Source: Leptotrichia sp. HSP-536
GTDB lineage: Bacteria; Fusobacteriota; Fusobacteriia; Fusobacteriales; Leptotrichiaceae
NCBI RefSeq assembly: GCF_041199985.1
Contig: NZ_CP165647.1
Location: 930,001-994,000, forward strand
DNA: 64,000 nt
Direction: 5' to 3'
Shown here: positions 16,671 through 25,045 of the stretch, one piece after another
Position numbering within the stretch: the first letter of the stretch is position 1
Layout: the number at the start of each line of letters is the position of its first letter
Position numbers and translations under genes: made by a program
Notes under the pieces: model-generated
Database searches by the model: none
What the model saw: only the letters and a program-made list of their open reading frames with translations
Told to the model about the DNA's origin: nothing

Positions 16671-17552
16671 ATGAAGTCAGGATTTATAACAATTGTTGGA
16701 CGTCCAAATGTTGGGAAGTCTACGCTTATGAATAAACTTGTGAAGGAAAAGGTTGCGATTGTATCGGATAAGGCTGGGACGACTAGGGATCAGATAAAAG
16801 GGATTGTAAATATTGGAGAAAATCAGTTTATATTTGTGGATACGCCAGGGATTCATAAGCCTAAACATTTGCTTGGGGAACACATGACTAATGTAGCACT
16901 AGAAGCACTTGAAAATGTGGATTTGATAATGTTTATGCTGGATGGGACACAGGAAATTTCGACTGGGGATATGTTTGTTAATGAAAATGTACGAAGTGTA
17001 AATACACCGATTGTACTGGTTATTAATAAGATTGATAAAATGTCGGATGAGGAAATTGAGGAGAAGAAAAAGGAAATTCGTGAAAAATTGGGAGAGTTTG
17101 ATGAAATAATAACTCTTACGGCGGAATATGCGATTGGGATTCATAAAATATTTGAAGTTGCTGAGAAATATTTGTCAAATGATATGTGGTTTTATCCAGA
17201 AGATTACTATACAGATTTACCAGTAAATAAAATCGTTGTGGAAACAGTAAGAGAAAAAATTTTACATCATACGAAAGATGAAATTCCGCATAGTGTGGCT
17301 GTGGAAATTATTAATGTAGAAACAAAGCCTACAATTAGAAAATATGATATAAATATTTATGTTGAAAGAGATAGCCAGAAAGGTATTGTTATTGGGAAAG
17401 ATGGGGCTATGCTTAAGAAAATTGGAATAGAGGCTAGACGTGAAATTGAGCATCTGATTGATTTGAAGGTTAATTTAAAATTGTGGGTGAAAGTTAAGAA
17501 GAAGTGGAGAAAAAATAAGAAATTTCTTGATGAAATGGGTTATGGGAAATAA
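16671..17552 (+). CDS. era: GTPase Era
   Basis: Essential ribosome-assembly GTPase that binds the 3' end of 16S rRNA. The N-terminal GTPase domain has GRPNVGKST (G1), T-T in the KAGTTRDQ switch (G2), DTPGIHKPKH (G3) and NKID (G4). The C-terminal KH domain carries VERDSQKGIVIGKDGAMLKK. At 293 aa it is full length. The ATG follows TTGGAG by 6 nt. It is followed by a 630-nt gene-free stretch. Confidence 0.97.
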   Translation: MKSGFITIVGRPNVGKSTLMNKLVKEKVAIVSDKAGTTRDQIKGIVNIGENQFIFVDTPGIHKPKHLLGEHMTNVALEALENVDLIMFMLDGTQEISTGDMFVNENVRSVNTPIVLVINKIDKMSDEEIEEKKKEIREKLGEFDEIITLTAEYAIGIHKIFEVAEKYLSNDMWFYPEDYYTDLPVNKIVVETVREKILHHTKDEIPHSVAVEIINVETKPTIRKYDINIYVERDSQKGIVIGKDGAMLKKIGIEARREIEHLIDLKVNLKLWVKVKKKWRKNKKFLDEMGYGK

Positions 17553-18182
17553 TTTTATTTTTAGGTTATATTAAATAATTATAAAAATTGAATAATAACA
17601 ATCTTTATATTAAACTCTATTTAAAAATAGGAATAAATTTTTATAATAAGGTTGTTTGATAGCTAATTCATAATCATTCAACTAAATTGTTTTTTATTAT
17701 TTTTTGTATATTTTAATTAAAAAATATTTTTTCATATTACTTGTTTTATCTTTTTTACTTTTCGTAGGATTGCTCATTGTCGCAAATCCTTACCTTGCAA
17801 TAAAGATTTATCCTAATAATTAAAATTATGGCAAGATTGCTACGCAATAACCTATGGCTAGTCTACGACATTTTTCAGCACTGACAAAAAACTCGCTATG
17901 TTCAAACAGTTTTGCCAGCACAGAAAAATGCTCCGACGGATTAGTTTGTACTAGATTCTGTTTAAAAAGTGAAAATTATGTTTTAATTATTTGAAAATAT
18001 TTTTTATCCTTTGTTAGAAAAGATTGTAATAAATTCGTTATTTAAATGGGGGTTAGTATTACTATAGCAGGGGCTTGTCAGAAAGTAATAAAAAATAAAG
18101 AAATGAAAAATTGTATTATTTGAGAGTTTATAAACTTTTATAAATAATCAAAAGGTTTGTATTGAAAGGAGGAAAAATAGAG
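17553..18182. repeat. Gene-free stretch with mosaic intergenic repeats
   Basis: No gene is visible between era and uvrB. It holds three repeat pieces found elsewhere in the window. One is the mini-hairpin ATTGCTACGCAAT (17836-17848) followed by GGCTAGTCTACGACATTTTT. Another is AACTCGCTATGTTCAAACAG (17890-17909), repeated at 20468-20489. The third is a block ending AAATTCGTTATTTAAATGGG (18026-18050), repeated at 34330-34355. The first two pieces occur together both here and in the uvrB-20.6 kb gap, so they may be parts of one larger degenerate element. Confidence 0.6.
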
Positions 18183-20156
18183 ATGGATTTTAAGATACAT
18201 TCAAAATTTAAGCCGACTGGAGATCAGCCTCAGGCTATCCAAAAAATTGTGGAAAACTTGGAAGATGGTATTACAGATCAGATTTTGCTTGGGGTTACGG
18301 GGTCGGGAAAAACATTTACAGTTGCGAATGTTATTGAGAAAATAAATCGTCCAGCTTTGATAATGGCACCAAACAAGACGCTCGCAGCACAGCTTTACAA
18401 TGAATATAAGCAGTTTTTTCCTGAAAATGCTGTTGAATATTTTGTGTCTTATTACGATTATTACCAGCCTGAAGCATATATTATGCAAACTGACACGTAT
18501 ATTGAAAAGGACTCTTCGATTAATGATGAGATTGATAAATTGCGGCATGCAGCAACAGCAGCACTTTTGAACAGAAGGGATGTTATTATTGTGGCTTCGG
18601 TTTCGGCAATTTATGGATTGGGGTCGCCAGAGGCATATAAAAAGAGATCGATTCCAATTGATGTAGATACAGGATTTGAGAGAAATGAGCTTATAAAAAG
18701 GCTGATTTCACTTAGATATGAGAGAAATGACATTGCCTTTGAGCGTGGAAAATTCCGTGTGAAAGGGGATATTCTTGATTTACATCCGTCTTATCAGGAT
18801 ACAGGGTACCGTTTTGAATTTTTTGGAGATGATTTGGAAAGCATCTCGGAAATTAATACGCTTACTGGGCAGAAAATTAGAAATATAAAAAGAATCACAA
18901 TAATGCCTGCAACTCACTATTTGACAAATGAAGATACAAAAGTGATGTTTGAGTCAATCAAAAGAGAAATGGAAGAAAGGGTGCATTTTTTCCAGAAAGA
19001 AGGAAAACTACTGGAAGCACAGCGAATTGAGCAAAGAACAAAGTATGATTTGGAAATGATTGAGGAAATCGGATATTGCAAAGGAGTTGAAAACTATTCT
19101 AGGTATTTGACAGGAAAGAGTGAAGGAGAAGCACCTGATACGTTAATTGACTATTTTCCAGAGGATTTAGTCGTATTTCTGGATGAATCGCACATTTCAG
19201 TTCCGCAGATAAATGGGATGTATAAGGGAGATAGGGCAAGAAAGCAGTCTTTAATTGACAATGGATTCAGGCTTCCAAGTGCTTATGATAACCGTCCGTT
19301 AAAATTTGAAGAATTTTTTGGGAAAATCCCACAAGTTGTATATATTTCAGCCACTCCAAGTGATTACGAGCTGGAACATTCAAATGGAGAAATTGTAGAG
19401 CAGCTTGTACGTCCAACAGGAATTGTAGAACCAAGTATCGACATTCGAGAAACAAAAAATCAAATTGATGATTTGATGGATGAGATAAAAACTAGAACAG
19501 CAAGAAAAGAACGTATTTTAGTTACAACTTTAACCAAAAAAATGGCAGAAGAACTGACAGATTACTATTTGGAATATGGAATAAAAGTAAAATATATGCA
19601 CTCTGACATTGACACGCTAGAAAGAACAGAGATAATAAGAGGTTTGAGGAAAGGTGAATTTGATGTTCTAGTTGGAATAAACTTGCTGAGGGAAGGGCTG
19701 GATATTCCAGAAGTTTCGCTGGTTGCTATTTTGGAAGCGGATAAGGAAGGATATTTACGTTCTAGAAGATCTTTAATTCAGACAATGGGACGTGCCGCAA
19801 GAAACGTTGAGGGACACGTTATTTTGTATGCCGACAAAATGACAGGCTCTATGCAGGAAGCCATTGACGAAGTAAACAGACGGCGTGAAGTTCAGGAAAA
19901 ATACAATCTGGAAAACAACATCAATCCAAAATCAATCGTAAGAGAAATTGCAGAGTCAATCGTAGACTATGAAGTTGAAAAAGAAAATGAAGCAAACAAA
20001 GCAATTAAGCAGTATAAGAGTGAAAAAGAGGTGGAAAAGGAAATTAAAAAACTTGATAAGCAAATCAAGAAATTGGCAGAGGAGCTTAATTTTGAAGAAG
20101 CTATTAAGTTGAGGGATAAAATGAATGAATTGAAGAAGTTGTTAATTGAACTATAA
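18183..20156 (+). CDS. uvrB: UvrABC excinuclease subunit B
   Basis: DNA damage recognition helicase of nucleotide excision repair. 657 aa with Walker A GVTGSGKTFTVAN near residue 40, the beta-hairpin region YYDYYQPEAY, motif II DESH (VVFLDESHISVPQ), motif VI QTMGRAARN, and a C-terminal UVR motif that binds UvrC (EEAIKLRDKMNELKKLL). The ATG at 18183 is preferred, with AAAGGAGG 10 nt upstream; a TTG 7 codons earlier overlaps that site. uvrA and uvrC are not in the window. Confidence 0.97.
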   Translation: MDFKIHSKFKPTGDQPQAIQKIVENLEDGITDQILLGVTGSGKTFTVANVIEKINRPALIMAPNKTLAAQLYNEYKQFFPENAVEYFVSYYDYYQPEAYIMQTDTYIEKDSSINDEIDKLRHAATAALLNRRDVIIVASVSAIYGLGSPEAYKKRSIPIDVDTGFERNELIKRLISLRYERNDIAFERGKFRVKGDILDLHPSYQDTGYRFEFFGDDLESISEINTLTGQKIRNIKRITIMPATHYLTNEDTKVMFESIKREMEERVHFFQKEGKLLEAQRIEQRTKYDLEMIEEIGYCKGVENYSRYLTGKSEGEAPDTLIDYFPEDLVVFLDESHISVPQINGMYKGDRARKQSLIDNGFRLPSAYDNRPLKFEEFFGKIPQVVYISATPSDYELEHSNGEIVEQLVRPTGIVEPSIDIRETKNQIDDLMDEIKTRTARKERILVTTLTKKMAEELTDYYLEYGIKVKYMHSDIDTLERTEIIRGLRKGEFDVLVGINLLREGLDIPEVSLVAILEADKEGYLRSRRSLIQTMGRAARNVEGHVILYADKMTGSMQEAIDEVNRRREVQEKYNLENNINPKSIVREIAESIVDYEVEKENEANKAIKQYKSEKEVEKEIKKLDKQIKKLAEELNFEEAIKLRDKMNELKKLLIEL

Positions 20157-20262
20157 TTTTTTATTTTTATAAGAAATATATATATTTAAAAATTTTGGAT
20201 TAATGATTTTTATTAATATTTGTTTTTTTCTTTCTTTTGATATTTTTTCTTTTTTATAAAGC

Positions 20263-20293
20263 AAAGGGGAACAGTCGCCATCCCCTTTTATTT
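20263..20293 (+). terminator. Terminator downstream of uvrB
   Basis: AAAGGGGA, a 10-nt loop and TCCCCTTTT followed by ATTT. It lies about 105 nt after the uvrB stop. Confidence 0.75.
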
Positions 20294-20340
20294 CGCAATA
20301 CTAGTTATTTTAATTTCTTAAAATTATAATATTTTTAGAT

Positions 20341-20520
20341 ATAGGCGAAAGTGCTACGCACTAATCCCAGCTTGTCTAAGAATTTTTTTGAAATATTCCC
20401 AAATTTTATTTGGGAAAGTAGTCTAAACATTTATTATTTAGATAAATCTGGATTGCTACGAAAACGAAACTCGCTAATGTTCAAACAGTAGTTTTTATTC
20501 CCAAAAAATCACGACATTTT
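20341..20520. repeat. Mosaic intergenic repeat element
   Basis: It contains AGTGCTACGCACT (20350-20362) then AATCCCAGCTTGTCTAAG, a perfect 9-bp hairpin TTCCCAAAT-TTT-ATTTGGGAA (20396-20416), and ACTCGCTAATGTTCAAACAG (20469-20488). Related pieces occur at 17836-17909 and, inverted, at 5370-5392. The small stem differs between copies by paired changes (G:C here, T:A at 17.8 kb), so the RNA or DNA hairpin may be conserved. No ORF overlaps it. Confidence 0.6.
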
Positions 20521-20611
20521 TGATTTAATTGTAGTATGCAGTATAATTAATTGATTTTTAATAAGAAATCATTTAAAATAAAATATTGAGATTTTTGATA
20601 GGAGTAATAAA

Positions 20612-20992
20612 TTGAATAAAAATAAAAAAATAGAATTTCTGGTTCGGATGTCGTTATTACCATTTTTTATTTGTCAAATGATATTGTATCCGATAGCTCT
20701 GTATACAAGAAATATGATAATAGAAACCAATAGTACTAGTTCAATATTGATATTTATATTTCGTTTTTTTGAATTTCCAATATTTTTTTCAGTAACTTTA
20801 ATTTTGCCATTAATAGTGTTTTTCGTACTTGGAGTAATGTATGATTTTGAAATTAGGATGAAAAATGTATTTTATATTTTGGGGAGTTTAATATTGGTGT
20901 ATATTTTTTTGATATTAATTTTCAATATGAAAGAATTGTTATTGTTAATAGGATGTTGTATTACATTTGGATTAGGATTATTAGTGAAATAG
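20612..20992 (+). CDS. Small integral membrane protein, unknown function
   Basis: A 126-aa very hydrophobic protein with about four transmembrane helices (residues ~11-31, 45-70, 80-102 and 106-125). I do not recognise the family. It begins with TTG, supported by AGGAG 8 nt upstream; there is no in-frame ATG until codon 13. It ends 25 nt before sppA on the same strand, so it may share the sppA transcript. Confidence 0.6.
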   Translation: MNKNKKIEFLVRMSLLPFFICQMILYPIALYTRNMIIETNSTSSILIFIFRFFEFPIFFSVTLILPLIVFFVLGVMYDFEIRMKNVFYILGSLILVYIFLILIFNMKELLLLIGCCITFGLGLLVK

Positions 20993-21017
20993 TTTAAGAA
21001 TAAAAAAGGGAGTTGAG

Positions 21018-22667
21018 ATGATGTTTATTTTGAAAATGTTATTAGAAATAGTAATAATGCTTATTTTATGTGTGATTTTAAATTTAATTCTTGTGAAAAA
21101 AATTCTTAGAGTAAAAAATAAAAAGAAATTGCCTTTAAAAAAAGTGAAAACTGTTGTTTTTGATGTGAAAAAATTGAAGGAAGATGTGGCTATGCCGGCA
21201 TTAAAAGGGAAAGAGAAATTATCGTATTATCAAATATTGCAAGGGTTAAATAATCTTGCAGAAGATAAAAATATAAAAAAAGTGATTATTGATGTGGATA
21301 AGTTAAATTTGACACTTTCACAGCTGGAAGAGATTTCTAAAATTTTTGATAAGATTAGGAAAAATAAGGAAGTAGTGGCAATAGGAACGCTTTTTGAGGA
21401 AAGTCGATATAGACAGGCTCTGCTTGCGGATAAAATTTTTATGTTTGATACAAGGCAGTCAACTATGATTTTTAGAGGATATTTACATAAGGAATTTTAT
21501 TTGAAGTCGTTTCTGGAAAAGTTTGGGGTAAAGATGAATGTGCTTCATATCGGTGATTACAAGGTGGCTGGAGAAAAATATAGCCATAATAGAATGTCAG
21601 AGGAGAAAAAGGAATCAATTAAAAATATAAAAGATAAAGTTTTTGAAGATTTTGTGGAGCTGGTAAAAAGTAAAAGAGGCGTTGACATTGAAAATGAGAT
21701 ATTGAGTGGAAATTTAATTTTTGCTGGAACGAAAAAAGCTTTGGAATATAAATTGATTGATGGTGTTGCCGATTATGACGAGATTGGAATAAATTACAAG
21801 GAAGATACTGTTTCGATTGAAGATTATATTGTGATGTCAAAAGATAAGAAGGAAAAGGCGAAAGATATAATTGCTGTGATAAATCTTGAGGGTGTTATTG
21901 ATGTGAAAAATCCTAACAAAAATATCACTTATGAAAATGTATGTGAAAAACTGGAAGAAATTAAGGAAATTAAAAACTTGAAAGGGATGGTGTTGAGAAT
22001 AAATTCACCTGGCGGAAGTGCTTTAGTTTCTGAGAAAATATATAAGAAAATAAAAAAACTGACTGTTCCGATATATATTTCAATGGGAGACGTTTGTGCA
22101 AGTGGAGGTTATTACATTGCCACAACTGGAAAAAAATTATTTGCAAATAACTTTACTTTGACAGGCTCAATCGGAGTTGTTATGATGTATCCTGAAGTTG
22201 CAGGAACGATGAAAAAGTTAGACGTTAATTTGGAAGGATTTGGAAAAGGTGCTGGATTTGATATGCTGAATCCATTTGAAAAACTAGGAGAAGATTCAAA
22301 AGAGAAATTAATTTATAATATGAACGAAGTTTACAGCGAGTTTAAGGAACATGTGATGACAGCTAGAGGAATGAACGAGGATGAGCTTGAAAAGATTGCA
22401 CAGGGAAGAGTGTGGCTTGGAAGCGAGGCTAAAAATATTAATTTAGTTGATGAAATTGGAACTCTTGAAGATTGTATAAAATCAATAGCAAATGATCTGA
22501 AGCTAGATAAATATAAAGTAAAAATTGTGGAATTGACACAGACTTTGAAGGAAACTTTGTCAGATATAAAAATGCCGTTTGTGTCTGAGGAAATTAGGGA
22601 AAAGGTTAGATTTTTGCAAGGAAATATGAATCAGGTTTTGTATTATGAGAGTGACTTTGAACTGTAG
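21018..22667 (+). CDS. sppA: Signal peptide peptidase SppA, 67K type
   Basis: Membrane-anchored serine protease that degrades cleaved signal peptides. 549 aa: one N-terminal transmembrane helix, then two S49 peptidase domains. The first carries the candidate catalytic lysine in LHIGDYKVAGEKYSHNRMS; the second carries the serine in GDVCASGGYYIATTG, as in the E. coli tandem-domain enzyme. SINSPGGSA-type (RINSPGGSALVSEK) and GSIGVVMMYPE motifs are clear. GGGAG precedes the ATG. Confidence 0.92.
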   Translation: MMFILKMLLEIVIMLILCVILNLILVKKILRVKNKKKLPLKKVKTVVFDVKKLKEDVAMPALKGKEKLSYYQILQGLNNLAEDKNIKKVIIDVDKLNLTLSQLEEISKIFDKIRKNKEVVAIGTLFEESRYRQALLADKIFMFDTRQSTMIFRGYLHKEFYLKSFLEKFGVKMNVLHIGDYKVAGEKYSHNRMSEEKKESIKNIKDKVFEDFVELVKSKRGVDIENEILSGNLIFAGTKKALEYKLIDGVADYDEIGINYKEDTVSIEDYIVMSKDKKEKAKDIIAVINLEGVIDVKNPNKNITYENVCEKLEEIKEIKNLKGMVLRINSPGGSALVSEKIYKKIKKLTVPIYISMGDVCASGGYYIATTGKKLFANNFTLTGSIGVVMMYPEVAGTMKKLDVNLEGFGKGAGFDMLNPFEKLGEDSKEKLIYNMNEVYSEFKEHVMTARGMNEDELEKIAQGRVWLGSEAKNINLVDEIGTLEDCIKSIANDLKLDKYKVKIVELTQTLKETLSDIKMPFVSEEIREKVRFLQGNMNQVLYYESDFEL

Positions 22668-23057
22668 GAAGTCTTTTAATTTTCAAAGAAATGAACCTGT
22701 TCAGTAATTGTATAAATTTTGAAATATAATGAAAAAAATATTATTCGCAAGGAATCAACCCCCTTTGTTAAAGATAAAGTATATTGAATCATTAAACAAG
22801 TATAATGGATTAGAAATGCAAATTTTTAATAGGAATTTTGTGAAATCTAGATATTTTTTATATTTTTATTATAAATTTAGCCAAAATATCTAAAAAAGAC
22901 TATATTTTTGATTACGGTAAACTTTATGGATTAAAAAACGAAAAAATATAAAATTTTCGATTATAAAAATATAATTTTAGCATTAACTTGAAAAAACTTT
23001 ATTTTTTTAGAAATATAAGGTATAATATGATAAATATTTAAAAAATAGGAGTTTTTT
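22668..23057. other. AT-rich intergenic stretch before the Fic gene
   Basis: No ORF is supported. A segment at 22746-22772 (CAAGGAATCAACCCCCTTTG) weakly resembles the GGGGTC...GACCCC hairpin block at 34300-34317. Directly before the Fic gene is a TATAAT (23021-23026) with a poor -35 (TTTATT, 17 nt upstream), the likely fic promoter. Confidence 0.35.
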
Positions 23058-24266
23058 ATGAATAATTATTTAGAATTGTTAAAATTATACTATCAAAAAG
23101 CTAATATTGAAGAAGAATTGAATAAAAGACTTGAAAATCCATGTGTTTATAAAACATCCTTATATATTTCACCAATTTTACGGGGAGAGAGAGTTTCAGA
23201 GGAAGTAGAATTGTTTTTTCTGCCAATAAAAAATGTATTAATGTTGCAAGATGAAATAATTCAAAATAGTAGAGATATTTTAAATTTGTCTAACGAACTG
23301 CCTGAAGTGGCTTTAAATTATTGTGTACGAGAAATTATGGTTAATGAAATAATAAAAAGTAATGGGATTGAAGGGGTTCATACAACAAAAAAAGATGTGT
23401 ATGATAGCATGAATTCCAATAAAAAATATAGATTTTCAGGAATTGTAAAAAAATATAAGCAAATAACAGAAAATAAGATTCAAAAAATTAATTCTGCAGA
23501 AGAAATACGAAAAATATATGATGAAGTTTTTAGTGAAGAAATTGTAATTAATTCAGAGAACAAATTAGATGGGAAATTATTTAGAAAAGGTATTGTTCAT
23601 GTTACAACGGGAATGAAAAATGTTCATTTAGGCGATACAACGGAAGAACTAATATTAGAGCATATTGAAAAATTGATAGAATTTATGAATAGAAAAGATA
23701 TAAATTTTTTATTAAAAGCATGCATTACCCATTATTATTTTGAATATATACATCCATTCTATGATGGAAATGGTAGATTTGGTAGACTTATTTTTTCAAT
23801 GTATTTAGCTAGAAAACTTGATATATTTACAGGATTGTCATTGTCTTACTCAATTTTTTCAGAAAAAGAAAAATATTCAAAATTATTTTTAAATACATCT
23901 AAACCTAAAAATTTTGGAGAAATAACATTTTTTCTTATAGGAATTATGGAATTGATAAAAAAAGGACAAGAAAGTATAATTAAAATGCTGATGGATAGAA
24001 TAGAAAAATTAAAATATTCAAAAGATTATTTAGATAAATTAGATTTAGATAATTTAAAGAAGAATATATTGTTTGTTTATATTCAGAATTATATCTTTTC
24101 TGATTTTCCTTTAGAAGATCGGCAATTAGCCGAAATAATTAAAGTAAGCATGCCTACATTGAAAAAAAATATAGAACAATTAATAAAACAAGAATACTTA
24201 ACAGAACTTTCTAAAAGACCAATAACGCATATTATAAGCAATAAATTACAAGAAGTTCTTGATTAA
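23058..24266 (+). CDS. Fic family protein (class II-like, self-inhibited)
   Basis: Predicted AMP-transferase, 402 aa. The catalytic loop HPFYDGNGRFGR lies at residues 232-243 and has the His, acidic and Arg residues needed for activity. An N-terminal helix carries SNGIEG at residues 101-106, which fits the S/T-x-x-x-E-G/N inhibitory motif whose Glu blocks ATP; being N-terminal, it indicates class II. The C-terminal ~90 residues look like a winged helix (DRQLAEIIKVSMPTLKKNIE). The target is unknown. Typical Fic/DOC N-terminal domain protein, with no partner gene adjacent. AGGAG precedes the ATG. Confidence 0.88.
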   Translation: MNNYLELLKLYYQKANIEEELNKRLENPCVYKTSLYISPILRGERVSEEVELFFLPIKNVLMLQDEIIQNSRDILNLSNELPEVALNYCVREIMVNEIIKSNGIEGVHTTKKDVYDSMNSNKKYRFSGIVKKYKQITENKIQKINSAEEIRKIYDEVFSEEIVINSENKLDGKLFRKGIVHVTTGMKNVHLGDTTEELILEHIEKLIEFMNRKDINFLLKACITHYYFEYIHPFYDGNGRFGRLIFSMYLARKLDIFTGLSLSYSIFSEKEKYSKLFLNTSKPKNFGEITFFLIGIMELIKKGQESIIKMLMDRIEKLKYSKDYLDKLDLDNLKKNILFVYIQNYIFSDFPLEDRQLAEIIKVSMPTLKKNIEQLIKQEYLTELSKRPITHIISNKLQEVLD

Positions 24267-24325
24267 AAAGTCAACAGTTTGTTAATTAATTTAAATTTTA
24301 ATAAATTACGAAAGGAAGTAAAAAA

Positions 24326-24679
24326 ATGAATAAAGTATATTGTTACCCAAGATGTACAACTTGTAAAAAGGCTGTAAAATGGCTGGATAAAAATGGGATA
24401 GAATATGAATATAAGCATATTGTGGAAGAAACTCCGTCGAAAGAAGATATTGAAAAATTTTATGAGAAAAGTGGATTGCCGTTAAAAAGATTTTTTAATA
24501 CAAGCGGAAATGTTTATAAGGAAATGAATTTGAAGGAGAAATTGGCTGAAATGTCGGAAGATGAGCAGTTTGAATTGCTTGCAAGCAATGGGATGGTGTT
24601 GAAAAGACCGCTTTTCGTGGGAAAGGATTTTGTGCTGGTTGGATTTAAGGAAGCTGAGTGGACTGAAAAATTAAAATAA
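24326..24679 (+). CDS. ArsC/Spx-like thioredoxin-fold reductase (YffB type)
   Basis: A 117-aa protein with the N-terminal redox motif CTTC (YCYPRCTTCKKAVKWLDKNG), a FFNTSG segment and the cis-Pro region LKRPLFV. This is the ArsC-family branch often annotated 'arsenate reductase family protein' or YffB; Spx regulators are in the same superfamily. No ars genes are nearby, so an arsenate role is not supported. It has its own AAGGAAG site and lies 59 nt after the Fic gene. Confidence 0.85.
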   Translation: MNKVYCYPRCTTCKKAVKWLDKNGIEYEYKHIVEETPSKEDIEKFYEKSGLPLKRFFNTSGNVYKEMNLKEKLAEMSEDEQFELLASNGMVLKRPLFVGKDFVLVGFKEAEWTEKLK

Positions 24680-24722
24680 ATTTATTTATGTATTTTTTAT
24701 AAGATGGTTCTATTTTTTTGCC

Positions 24723-24751
24723 TTGAAAAAATAATAAAATTTTGTTATACT
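24723..24751 (+). promoter_or_regulatory. Promoter of the purL leader
   Basis: TTGAAA, 17 nt and TATACT. It is the only good promoter before purL. Transcription would start near 24758, giving a leader of about 290 nt that contains a small ORF and a terminator-like hairpin. Confidence 0.65.
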
Positions 24752-24858
24752 TTTATTGTAGGGAAATTTTGCAATAATCTAAAATTTTAAAAATAATTGT
24801 TAATTATTTGAAATAATTTTCTAATAATGTGTAAAGTTAAATTTACTGTGGAGGAAAG

Positions 24859-24966
24859 ATGAAAAAAAATTTTTTTGTCATGAAAATGTTCAGGATATTT
24901 TTTACGGGACAAATTGTAAAATTGTCTGCTTTGTTATATAAAAAATATAAAAAATTAAGTATATAA
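24859..24966 (+). CDS. Possible 35-aa leader peptide ahead of purL
   Basis: An ATG placed 6 nt after GGAGG opens a 35-codon frame (MKKNFFVMKMFRIFFTGQIV, then KLSALLYKKYKKLSI) ending 6 nt before a terminator-like hairpin. The peptide is hydrophobic and basic, with no obvious family. The ribosome binding site is the best argument that it is translated. It could be a leader peptide coupling translation to attenuation of the pur operon, or just a small membrane-active peptide gene. Confidence 0.4.
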   Translation: MKKNFFVMKMFRIFFTGQIVKLSALLYKKYKKLSI

Positions 24967-24971
24967 ATATG

Positions 24972-25012
24972 AAAAATCTAGGTGAATTTTTTTGCTTGGA
25001 TTTTTATTTTTT
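24972..25012 (+). terminator. Terminator-like hairpin (possible attenuator) before purL
   Basis: AAAAATCTAGG pairs with CTTGGATTTTT (11 bp, two G:T pairs, 12-nt loop), followed by ATTTTTT. Only 33 nt separate it from the purL ATG and I see no promoter in between, so purL transcripts from 24723 must read through it. Confidence 0.6.
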
Positions 25013-25045
25013 ATAAATTACAAAAAGAAAGAAGGAGAGAAAAAG

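Noticed and set aside
24758..25045. Purine or PRPP riboswitch before purL
   Set aside because: I looked for the conserved guanine/adenine riboswitch core and loop sequences and saw none; only the small ORF and hairpin are supported.
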